NCBI GenBank assembly: GCA_963377175.1
Contig: CAUJNA010000523.1
Location: forward strand, 62,001-126,000
Length of the DNA stretch: 64,000 bases
Reading direction: 5' to 3'
Source of the DNA: Effrenium voratum
Lineage: Eukaryota; Sar; Dinophyceae; Suessiales; Symbiodiniaceae
Positions within the stretch are counted from its first letter, which is position 1. Every line of letters begins with the position of its first letter. Both the position numbers and the translations under genes were made by a program. The notes beneath the pieces are model-generated. The model had not been told where the DNA came from and ran no database searches. It saw only the letters and a list, made by a program, of their open reading frames with translations. This document shows, in pieces, positions 55,848 to 64,000 of this stretch.

Positions 55848-55953
55848 TATGGTTATGTCTATGCAAAAAGGTCGCGCTTTTTCCAGCGCTTGAGCCAATG
55901 GCCGTCGCCATTGAATGGTTTCGTGTGCATCATGTTGCTGTTGAACATGCACA
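55848..55953 (-). repeat. 5' LTR of the copia element
   Basis: Exact 106-bp copy of 48245-48350. In the minus-strand direction this LTR lies upstream of the coding region and should carry the promoter and RNA start. No TATA box is obvious. Zero differences between the LTRs fits a recent insertion, but 106 bp gives poor time resolution. Confidence 0.95.
55889..55902 (-). other. dinoflagellate spliced-leader-like motif inside the 5' LTR
   Basis: Same 14-base string as at 48286-48299, as expected from LTR identity. It lies 42 bases upstream of the LTR/primer-site boundary in the direction of transcription. Confidence 0.45.
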
Positions 55954-55958
55954 TATCC
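55954..55958. other. target site duplication, right
   Basis: TATCC directly after the right LTR, matching 48240-48244. This pair fixes the LTR boundaries at TATGGTTATG and AACATGCACA on the plus strand. Confidence 0.85.
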
Positions 55959-56258
55959 AAAGAGATGCCACTAGCCACCCCCCCCAAACCACGGGACACT
56001 TCGGGATGCTTGCGCGCATCCTTCTTGAACAGTGCCCTAAAGGCGGGTCTTTTTCGGGGAGCCAAGAGGCAAACCAGTTTCTAGGAGACACCCGATTTTG
56101 ACCCTTACCCCTTGAGTCACACTCAAAACCCCGGTAAATAAAATGGTCGATCAGATCCATGCTTCAAGAATGGCCAAGCCAATTTTGTTTTTTCCCTTTT
56201 TCCGCGGCTGGCTGGGAGTGTCTCCCCCTCCAACAGGGATCCGGATGCATTATACGCC

Positions 56259-56370
56259 GATCGAACATTGCAACTTCTAAATGGTGGTGCCCAACTTTGT
56301 TTTGGTGTTGAACAATTGCCACATGCTTCAAATGGTTGCCCAATGGAGATCTTCTTTTCGGAGCCCCTCC
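56259..56370. repeat. dispersed repeat shared with 19950-20060
   Basis: CGAACATTGCAACTTCTAAA, TTTTGGTGTTGAACAA and GCTTCAAATGGTTGC; same order as the first copy. Confidence 0.8.
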
Positions 56371-56559
56371 AATTGCCGGTTTGAGGGCGTGGCTCTGGCG
56401 TGTGAACCCAAATTCTGCCGTCCGCGTGAAAAGAAAGCCAAACAAGGTAGCAGAAAACACAAAAGTGTTTGCTGCTTGCTGTCAGAATTTGGGTCCACCA
56501 CCCAACAAGTAGCTCTTTTCAGGCAGAAACTCGGAAACCCCCAACAGCCTGACACACAC

Positions 56560-56743
56560 CTAGGTCCTCCAGTAGAGAGGCTAGGATAAGAGTACCCCTT
56601 TTTTCTGTAGTCTATTTTAGTAGGGGAACCGAATCTCCCCAAAAAAGAAACGGTAAAAGTTGGCACTACTGGACCTCCTTTTTCTGTAGTAGGGGAACCC
56701 TCCCCCCAAACAAAAGGGTAAAAGTTGGCACGACTGGACCTAG
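56560..56743. repeat. FB1 fold-back element, copy 8, right half duplicated
   Basis: The left end and core are followed by two successive right halves (CTTTTTCTGTAGT...GGCACTACTGGACCT, then again to GGCACGACTGGACCTAG). It is a tandem partial duplication of about 65-75 bp. Confidence 0.85.
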
Positions 56744-56946
56744 ACACACACACACACGAACCAAAACGCCGAGGCCTGGCCCGCAGCCAGGGCATTCTGC
56801 TGCTCGTGCAGTGAGGCGGCCAAGTGGATCTGTACCGCCTAGCGGGCGGTCCAGGGGTGCGGCGGTGCGGCGGTTGGGGTCCGGGAAGCCGCTGGTTTGA
56901 ACTTTTGAACTCTCCGGGTCGGAGAGGTGATTGGAATCTCTAAGCA

Positions 56947-57011
56947 GGGTAGGTAGGGGGGTAGGGGGGTAGGGGGATAGGGGCGTAGGGGGATAGGGGG
57001 GTAGCGGGGTG
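56947..57011. repeat. (GGGGGGTA)n minisatellite
   Basis: About eight units with single-base variants (GGGGGATA, GGGGCGTA). Potential G-quadruplex on the plus strand. Confidence 0.92.
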
Positions 57012-58639
57012 TGCCATGGCCGCAAAGGGCTGAAACGATCTGAAAGAAACGATTTCACCGAACATGGCACCTGGTAATGGGAAAGTGAACCCATCGAGCA
57101 GGAAAGGTTTTGATCTCCCTTAGCTTCGATGGGTACCCATCCTACATGGCACCCGGAGGGTAGCTGGAGCTCTTAAAGGGACAGATGCCATGTTATGTTC
57201 GTGGGAGCGGGGGTTACCTGAACAAAGACATAGATGCAGAGACAGAGGCAGACGCAAAGACAGAGACAGACAGAAACACAAGCTTGCGCATTCACGCATA
57301 CACACACACACATCAGTGGCATCGCACCGGGGCAGTGTGGAGACGCACAAAGGACCGGCAGCCATTTGCAACAAGAGAGGAGAGAAAGCGAGTGTGAGGT
57401 GACCCAAAGCAGGTGCACACACAGCACATGGGCCATGCAAGAGTCCTGAGATATTGAAAATCAAGTTTGCCTCCTGGGAAATGCCGCGATCTCATGAGAG
57501 ATGCTTGAACTTTGCAGCTGGCTCCGTTCTCCTCCAGGCAGTGTCCTCACTTCCCAGTATTTGCCACCAGCAATAAGACGTGAATTACTACACCTCCAGG
57601 CAGCTTCTTACTTCAAAGAACAAGCCAGGCGGTCGCATGAGTGTCTCCCAAAATCAAAGCGGGCAGTGCCCATTGATTTGTCCCTTTAAATAGTTTCATG
57701 CATCCGAACTCATGGCAAGGATTCATCAGGGATGCTTGCAAGCCCTGCCACAGACTACCCTTCAAGTGACAGGGTGAAAACTCACGTCCAAAGCAAGATT
57801 GGACATTTTTGAGCAGCGGCCCCAAGTTTCATTTGAACCGACACGGGTCGACCGATCCGATCTGCAAGCTTCATGTGGCGCTAAAAAAAGGGTCTCTGGG
57901 TGTCCCTGCAGCCCAACCGCCTTTCTACCCAGATTAACATGGAGCTCCAAACAACCATCCATTTTCCGAGGAATCTCCTTTTGGTAGACCCACCCGCTTG
58001 TTCAATTGAACCAAGCATTTAACGCAGGAAAGGAACGGGTCCTGTGCCAACCCCCCCCCCCTCCCTCCCTGAAACCTGGACCCATCCCACTCTCCGTTCC
58101 TGCGGCTTCCCGTTAAGCGGTGAGCAAAGAGCCAAAGCACGCTCACTTTAAACCTTGGCCCCAAAGGTGATGCGACATCTGACGGACACAGAAAGGACGA
58201 TGTCTACTAGTGTTTCATTTTTGGTCAGCCCAAACAAATGATATAGTTTTGCAGGAGACGCCAGACCCGAACACCCTGCAAGTCCCTTTTGCTTGGTTCC
58301 CAACCCCAACCACCCCAAAGTCGAACATCTGACCCTAAGAGACACGTCCCAAATCGGCCCATCTCCTTAAAACCGACCAAAAGGTGCTGTTCAAAACCGC
58401 ACTTTAACGCCCGTTTCTTGCAGTGGGCACTTCTCGTCTTTTTTAGGAGGCTCGGAAGGGACCCCTTAATAAAACACGGGAGGTTTGAACCCAAAGGAAG
58501 AAATATAGGGGGGTTGTCAATCATGAGGCGTCCTCTTTTTGCCAAAGCTTGTATTTGCCCCCTAGATGTGACATTTAAAAACAAGACAACACATTAGAAG
58601 GCAGCACGTATCAGCATCCAAAAAGGGGCCATCATTCAA

Positions 58640-58820
58640 CTGCCCCCCCCCCCCACCCCCCCCCCAGGCCCCACCCCCCCTATCACCCCCCACCCCCCCT
58701 ATCACCCACCACCCCCCCTATCACCCACCACCCCCCCCTATCACCCACCACCCCCCCTATCACCTATCACCCACCACCCCCCCTATCACCCACCACCCAC
58801 CGCCCCACCCCCCACCACAA
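58640..58820. repeat. C-rich ~20-bp minisatellite
   Basis: About seven units of ACCCCCCCTATCACCCACC after a C homopolymer-rich lead-in; a further C-rich patch lies at 59003-59070. Confidence 0.92.
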
Positions 58821-59194
58821 CGTTGTTTTCTTCTTCAGATCCAAAACATATTGTTGAAATATTATTTGATTGGATTCAAAATGATTGATCATCATCCACA
58901 TATAACAAAGCAATGTTGGATTTTTGTTTCATATCAAACCACATGCAAAGCATCTTTGTTTGGCGATGTTCATGGTAGAAATTCATCTAAATACCACCAG
59001 ACCTCCCCCCACCACCTAGCACCCACTACCCCCCCCCCCACCACCCCCGTTGACCCCCGTCCCCACCCCAACCCCGCGGACTCCGACCCGAGCTTCTCGC
59101 CTTGAGCTGCAGGCAGATCAGCGCCGCGCGCTCGTTGGCCTTGAGGTGCCGCTGGTGCCGCTGGCCCTTCAGGAAGAGCCGCGCCTCACGGCCG

Positions 59195-59492
59195 ACGCAC
59201 CGATTTTTGTTGTTTTCCTCAATGGAAGACCCGACAGCCCGAAACCACACGACGCGCCGATTTGTTTTTGTTTGTTTTCCTCAATGGAAGACCCGACCCG
59301 AAGCATTAGACACCCCCGAGGTGGAGGTGGTTATTTTTTTTCGTTTTCCTCAATGGAAGACCCGACCCCGAAGCATTAGACACCCTAGGCTCCAATTCGA
59401 TTGATCTAGGGGCTGAAAAACAACCTGGTTGAGACCGGGTCCCAACCACCAATTCCCGGGGTGTCCAATGGAGGGGTCGGGTCTTCCATTGA
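59195..59492. repeat. FB11 hairpin with duplicated left arms
   Basis: TCAATGGAAGACCCGAC occurs three times in the same direction (59219, 59281, 59351), then once inverted: TCAATGGAAGACCCGACCCC (59351-59370) pairs perfectly with GGGGTCGGGTCTTCCATTGA (59473-59492). The right arm alone recurs at 20217-20260. Confidence 0.85.
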
Positions 59493-60962
59493 AAGCCGAA
59501 GCCAGGCGCCTCTGGGTACTTAGATTTCCCTTGTTGGTTCTAGTCACCTGTTTGGCCCATGTCTTGCTGACTGGCCCTGGGTGGAGGTGATGTTTAAAGG
59601 GGAAATATGGGGAGCCCTCATATTCATCAACACCATCGGGTGTGTCCCTGGGTTTAGTGGGGAATCAGATCACTTTTGGAGAACACATGTTGTCTTGCTG
59701 GTGCGTAGGCAGGGCATGAGAAATGGACTGTACTTCTTGATTCAGCGAGATGTGGCCACCGAAGGTGTTGCCCCACCACGTTGCCTTGAGCTGGCCTGTA
59801 GCATCTCGGAGCAGGATTTCCAGCTGATGTTTGTCGGCTCCTTCTCAGGAGCCCCTCTGAAGCCAGTCCATGCGTAGGGCACCCAAACAAAAGGAGTTGA
59901 TTTAAAAATAAGGAAAAGTGGGACAACTGTTTGCTGCAACAGAATACGCAAGTGGACTTATAAAGCTAGGAACAGTTTCTCCCTTTTTAAACCCCTCCTG
60001 GTGGTTGGTTTGCTTCTGGGTTCCGTTCAAACCCATCCAAAAAGGGGCTTCCCATGTTTTGAGACAAGCCCACACTATGTTGTCCATTGATGTCCCAAGG
60101 CTCTCAGCCAAGCCACTAGTTGCCTGAGATGTTCCCTTTAGTTGGGGCTTCTGCTGGCTACCCGCCATGGTGGCTCATGGATTCCTTGCTAAAACGTGAG
60201 AAATTCATATTATATGTCAAGCCCTCTCCAACATCTACAGGTTCAGAAGGTCGAAGTACGGCTGGAACCGCAAGCCGATGACCCGAAAGCTGGAAGAAGA
60301 CCATTCCTTCGGGTTCCACAAGTTTAGTTGGGGACTAACCTAACTACTGGTGACTCGCTCGGTAGAACAAGGGGAACCATGTCTTTTTGGGGATGTTCCA
60401 TGGCCTTAAGACGCGTGAACTACCGCATCGGCCGATAGAAATCGGATGCTTGGCGCTTCCCGCCGTTTAAGACGCTGCTTGCGTGTTCAAAATTACATCA
60501 TCATTTTGCTGTTTCGACCCCAGATCTGACCTCCACTTGCTGCAGGTCAAACCCAGAGGCTCGGTGTTGCCTCCATTGTCTCCTTTGGTTTCTGGGTCAA
60601 ACCTGCAGGCTCCAAATTTCTGGGGCAAAAAGGGGGGTGAAGAAAAAAAACATCCGGGCGTTTTGACGTCAAGTTTTGCCATTTCTGGGCAGGCCCCACG
60701 CACTGCAGGTACATGGAGAGGCACAAGAGGAGCTGTTCCTCGCCCTCCTGACGAAAAAAAGACGAACTCTTTGCATCAAAAATACAAATCTAGGGGTATG
60801 CCGCTTGCAACAGATCTCGTGGAAGGGAGATGATCTAGGGGTTGATTCCTTTTCCATTATTTTCAACCATCGTTCTTTTCGAAAACCGGCTGTCTCCCCT
60901 GGGCTTTTGATATTCTTCTAGAAAGAAGGATCCCTGGAAAGAATGGGGAAGGTATCCCTAGA

Positions 60963-61088
60963 ACTGTGGATGGTTGCGAAATCCGTTCGCACCACTTTCA
61001 ATCCATGGGAAACCATTTTTTGTTGGTATTTACAGGGGAATCATCACTCCAGGGTTTCTTAGGTGCAGGAATTCGTCCATGCACAGTA
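60963..61088. repeat. FB2 fold-back element
   Basis: AACTGTGGATGGTTGCGAAA at the left, GGAATTCGTCCATGCACAGT at the right. Confidence 0.85.
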
Positions 61089-62227
61089 GGGAACCCCTTC
61101 CCAGAAAGTGCCCCTCCAAGCATAATTAGGTGGCTTTTCCAAGATGCCATTCCGGCTGCAACTGGCTCTTTGCCACTATCTAAGTGGCTCTTTGAGTTTG
61201 GTGGCAACTCTTGCAAAACTGCATGTTGCTCCACAAGGCAGGGCGTGGCTCTGCCCAGCGGCACCGCGCCTATGCTTCATAGGCTGTTCTCGCGCGCTGG
61301 CGTAAGCTTGTCAGGCCAGCGCCCTACTTAGATTACAATGTCACGTTGGCAAACCTGCTCTGGCAACCTGTCTGCGATGTCACCTTGCGTTGTGTTGTAA
61401 GAGTTGCGCAGCACCTGTCAGCCTTCGTATACGGACATGTCACACGGATGCGCAAGAACAACCCTAACAAGAATGTTTTTTGAATCAAACAAACTTTGGG
61501 CAGTCTCTGAGGTGACTGCAGGCTTAAAGCAACATGTTGCCATCTCAGCCAAAGCCAACATGCTCAGTGGCCTTCCCATGTCACCAGGCCATTTCAACGC
61601 CGGTCAGGCGCGGCACCTTCGTCTCCTACGGTTTCAAACCCTGTCGTATGTTGCTCGCTGTCTTATAACCTGAGTGCTTCGCACCATGTGTTGCACACGT
61701 TTGGAGGTTTTGTTTGTTAGCCGGCGTTGCCTGACTGCTTGAACTACAAGGCCTTCCGCCATCAAACATGCTGCATCTTCTGAAGATCCTTCCGAAATTG
61801 CGGAATCCCAAGGATCATATTACGCTCAGCCTATACGATTCAAGCGGAATCCGAAGGCGCTCAGCAGCTGAGCAGTTGCCTCTCCACACTTTGAACCGCT
61901 TGCGCTTCGGAAGCTTATTCTCAGTTATCCTGCTTGCAAGGGACCCAAGCCTGTCACCCTGGTTCTAGGCACGGAGGAAGAACCTCAGTGGGATGAGCCT
62001 TTCAGTTTGAGCAACTGAAAACTCGCCCGCAATTCACATTCTGCTTGTCAATGTGAAAATTAGAACAACTAACATTTGCTTGTCCGGTGGCCACGGGATT
62101 TGAAGGACAATGAATCTGGTTGGTTACAAACCAAAGGGAAATGCAATCCAACTAGCCAAATATATGCCGCAGTGCCTGGTGGGCATGCGAAAAAGGAGTG
62201 CCTTGTTTTGGTACTTGCATGCTCGGC
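61089..62227. other. no gene recognised; repeat-poor
   Basis: Even composition like 2400-4450, no FB copies, short open frames on the plus strand (61404-61673) without motif. Confidence 0.45.
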
Positions 62228-62347
62228 CAAGCTAGTTAGTGGTGTTAGCCACCTGAGGTATAACTTACTTATGAGTGAGTTGGGCCGGTTGTAGGTTATA
62301 ACCCGGACGGTCACTAAACACTTACTAACTTGGCGAATCGAACACCC
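62228..62347. repeat. fold-back element related to 41036-41176 and FB6
   Basis: The right end TTGGCGAATCGAACACCCAA matches the 41036-41176 family. Interior TTAGTAAGTG-type strings occur on both strands. The left arm is poorly defined. Confidence 0.45.
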
Positions 62348-62990
62348 AAGCAGCTGATGTTACAGGGAACCCCCCCCCACCCGATTGGTGGAGGTGGTTC
62401 GGGTGTAGGGGTTCCCATTTACAAGAAGCGGGGTTCACATCTCAAACCACCAATCCAAACCACCAACTTCGGGTTGCGTGAGAACCCGAAAAACACAAAG
62501 GCACCACTGGAGGTCTAGCACCAGCCCCCGCCCCCAGTGTTTCCCGATGGCCACTCCTGCGAGCAAATGTCTGTCCATTTGCGCCCTGAAGGCACGTGCG
62601 ACGGTGGATGGTTGCGAATGTGTTCGCACCGCTTGAACTTGCTTGCGCAGGGGTGCGGAGGTGCCTTAAGTTACTCCAATTTTGCGGGATCCACAAATAA
62701 CTCAAAGGGGACCTCCGATTTCCATTTGGAGATCCTGAAAACTCGTGTGGAGATGGTTTGCCTCCGGCATCCCTAGTTGAATCCCAACCCTCCGCACAAC
62801 ATTTGCCTCCAGTGCCAGGGTACCCTGTAACCTCCAAAAGTGGCAGTTCCAATGAAAACCACTAGTCAACTGCTCAACTTTTGAAGGGGAGCCGCGTGTC
62901 CGAAGCATTTACAGTTTCTTGTTGGGGAAACGGGGAGGGGGGAGTTTCGCTGTCATTTGTAGACTGTCGTTGTCACAATGCCTCTGCCTT

Positions 62991-63095
62991 TCTGTGGATG
63001 GACGAAATCCTGCACTTCCTAAGGAACCCTGGTTTCTGATGATTCCGCTGTAAATACCACAAACAATGGGTTTTCTATGGTTTGGGGATACATGG
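62991..63095. repeat. FB2 fold-back element, left part
   Basis: TCTGTGGATGGACGAAATCC, then the middle motifs; the right arm is not found. A 38-bp fragment of the same arm (GGTGGATGGTTGCGAA, GTTCGCACC) also lies at 62600-62637. Confidence 0.7.
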
Positions 63096-63122
63096 GAGTG
63101 ACTGGGGGCGCTGGTAGTTCAG

Positions 63123-63345
63123 CGACTCGCTTCCTGTGGATTGGCCAACAAAAGTCGAGAAACTTGTTGTTTGCCACTTGAATGGGCTGTCCTCAGATCC
63201 CCCGCTAAAAGTTTAGCTTTTAGTGGGTTAAATGGACATCCCCACTAAACACTAAAAAGCTGAAAGCGAAGGAACCGGATGGCTGGGAGCCACCAAGTAG
63301 AATCCGAACGCAAAAAGTTTCAAGTCCAGAAACTCGGGGAGTGAG
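63123..63345. repeat. FB8 fold-back element interrupted by FB9
   Basis: CGACTCGCTTCCTG at the left, AACTCGGGGAGTGAG at the right; an FB9 copy (63184-63292) sits inside, making the unit about 220 bp instead of 105-130. Confidence 0.75.
63184..63292. repeat. FB9 repeat nested in FB8
   Basis: GGGCTGTCCTCAGATCCCCC through CACTAAACACTAAAAAGC to AAGGAACCGGATGGC, nearly identical to 24114-24216. Confidence 0.85.
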
Positions 63346-63625
63346 TGAGGCATGCCTGGGCATGGGCCCTGATGCCAACCGCAAACCCTGGGAGCCCAAG
63401 CCGTGCCGAAAGTCTCGGTGCGAACGACCCTGGGCCAGAACATCCAAGCGCCCGTCCACAGTGAAGTAGATTGACGCAGCCTTTGAGCGCCAAGTTGAAA
63501 GGAAGAATGTTTCCAGCTTCCAGGCATTTCCGTTGAACGTCCTCGCCTGTCTGCAAGACCCTGAGAATGGACCGCTGCCCTGCAAACTGCCTCACCACAA
63601 AGTGCACCTGTAAAGGGTCAGGCAC
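63345..63625 (-). CDS. weak hypothetical exon or decayed coding fragment
   Basis: About 93 codons on the minus strand. The first half reads like real protein (PLQVHFVVRQFAGQRSILRV, then QRKCLEAGNILPFNLALKG). The second half is better in another frame (AASIYFTVDGRLDVLAQG), suggesting one indel near 63480. No family was recognised. The downstream side runs straight into an FB8 repeat (63123-63345). It could be part of an exon whose other pieces lie beyond the window edge. Confidence 0.2.
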
Positions 63626-64000
63626 GTGCCCGTGTTCGTTCTGAGGCGCGGTCGGACCAAGCCCCCCCTGTTGATGGCATTGCCAAGGAGTCCGCTAAAA
63701 CACTGTAATTCGCGTGGGTTCAAAAGTTGGCTGCCACTTCCACTTGAGGCTTGATTTCAGGTTGGTGTAGGCTTGACAAAATGATATTCTTCTCCTCAGG
63801 AACTTCCTGGCACCCTTTTTCCCAACCCCTTTGCGGGGAGAAATGGATGTAGCTTCCTGGGTCGAACATCTGGTGGATTCTCTGCGTTCATGTCAACCTG
63901 CAGGGGAGCCTTTCAAACTGGATCGTTTTCTTCTTCGCCCCTGCCCAGTGACTGTTATAGCCACCATATCAAAAACTCAGATCTTACCTCTACACTGTGC

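Larger units (their letters stand above)
48245..55953 (-). mobile_element. Ty1/copia-type LTR retrotransposon with a DNA methyltransferase-like domain, complete ends, broken coding region
   Basis: A 7,709-bp insertion read on the minus strand. Seen directly: identical 106-bp LTRs at both ends; TATCC immediately outside each end (48240-48244 and 55954-55958); a tRNA-like primer-binding site inside the 5' LTR and a purine tract inside the 3' LTR. The domain order protease, integrase, reverse transcriptase, RNase H is that of the Ty1/copia (Pseudoviridae-type) class, since integrase precedes reverse transcriptase. A GPPC methyltransferase-like domain sits between protease and integrase, which is not part of the standard copia plan. 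The frame changes at five to six places and the first half of reverse transcriptase is missing, so this copy is probably non-autonomous. It sits in a dense field of MITE-like repeats; FB2 and FB12 copies end only about 40-170 bp to its left. Confidence 0.95.
57012..60962. other. no gene recognised, apart from the repeats listed
   Basis: Contains an AT-rich island at 58840-58990 between C-rich arrays. Open frames lack motifs. Confidence 0.5.

Noticed and set aside
58640..58820. possible CRISPR-like array of short regular repeats
   Set aside because: Units are contiguous, C-rich and lack unique spacers; it is a minisatellite.

Overview
The window looks like nuclear DNA from a dinoflagellate. 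This is an inference from three things: a Ty1/copia-type retrotransposon whose polyprotein carries a cytosine-5 methyltransferase-like (GPPC) domain, a broken copy of a protein type I associate with dinoflagellate gene models, and very sparse coding content in DNA packed with short fold-back repeats. No ordinary intact gene, rRNA, tRNA or CRISPR array was recognised. Species cannot be assigned from this sequence alone.

Layout. Positions 1-48239 are almost entirely non-coding. They hold at least ten dispersed families of short (about 80-150 bp) elements with terminal inverted repeats (TIRs), here called FB1 to FB12. These resemble MITEs (miniature inverted-repeat transposable elements). They are mixed with minisatellites (about 1.84-2.3, 25.1, 40.05-40.7 and 43.8-44.1 kb), a (GAAA)/(GA)/(GAA) compound microsatellite at 10.36-10.55 kb, tandem degenerate units around 35.0-36.85 kb, and a few protein-like fragments on either strand (25.4-25.8, 35.9-36.2, 63.3-63.6 kb).

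Positions 48245-55953 are one complete insertion of an LTR retrotransposon on the minus strand. It has two identical 106-bp LTRs, a 5-bp target duplication (TATCC on the plus strand), a primer-binding site matching the anticodon stem-loop of initiator-type tRNA-Met, and a purine tract beside the 3' LTR. Its coding order is an N-terminal arginine-rich ORF, Gag with CCCH and CCHC zinc fingers, protease, methyltransferase-like domain, integrase, reverse transcriptase (N-terminal half deleted), RNase H, and a long charged tail. The reading frame changes several times, so this copy should not make a complete Pol. The LTR contains a 14-nt partial match to the dinoflagellate spliced leader.

Positions 55959-64000 return to repeat-rich non-coding DNA: more FB1, FB2, FB8, FB9 and FB11 copies, G/C-rich minisatellites at 56.95 and 58.64 kb, and one weak protein-like fragment near the right end.

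The only genes with a shared job are those of the retrotransposon: Gag packages the RNA, protease matures the polyprotein, reverse transcriptase/RNase H make cDNA, integrase inserts it, and the methyltransferase-like domain may act on host or element DNA.
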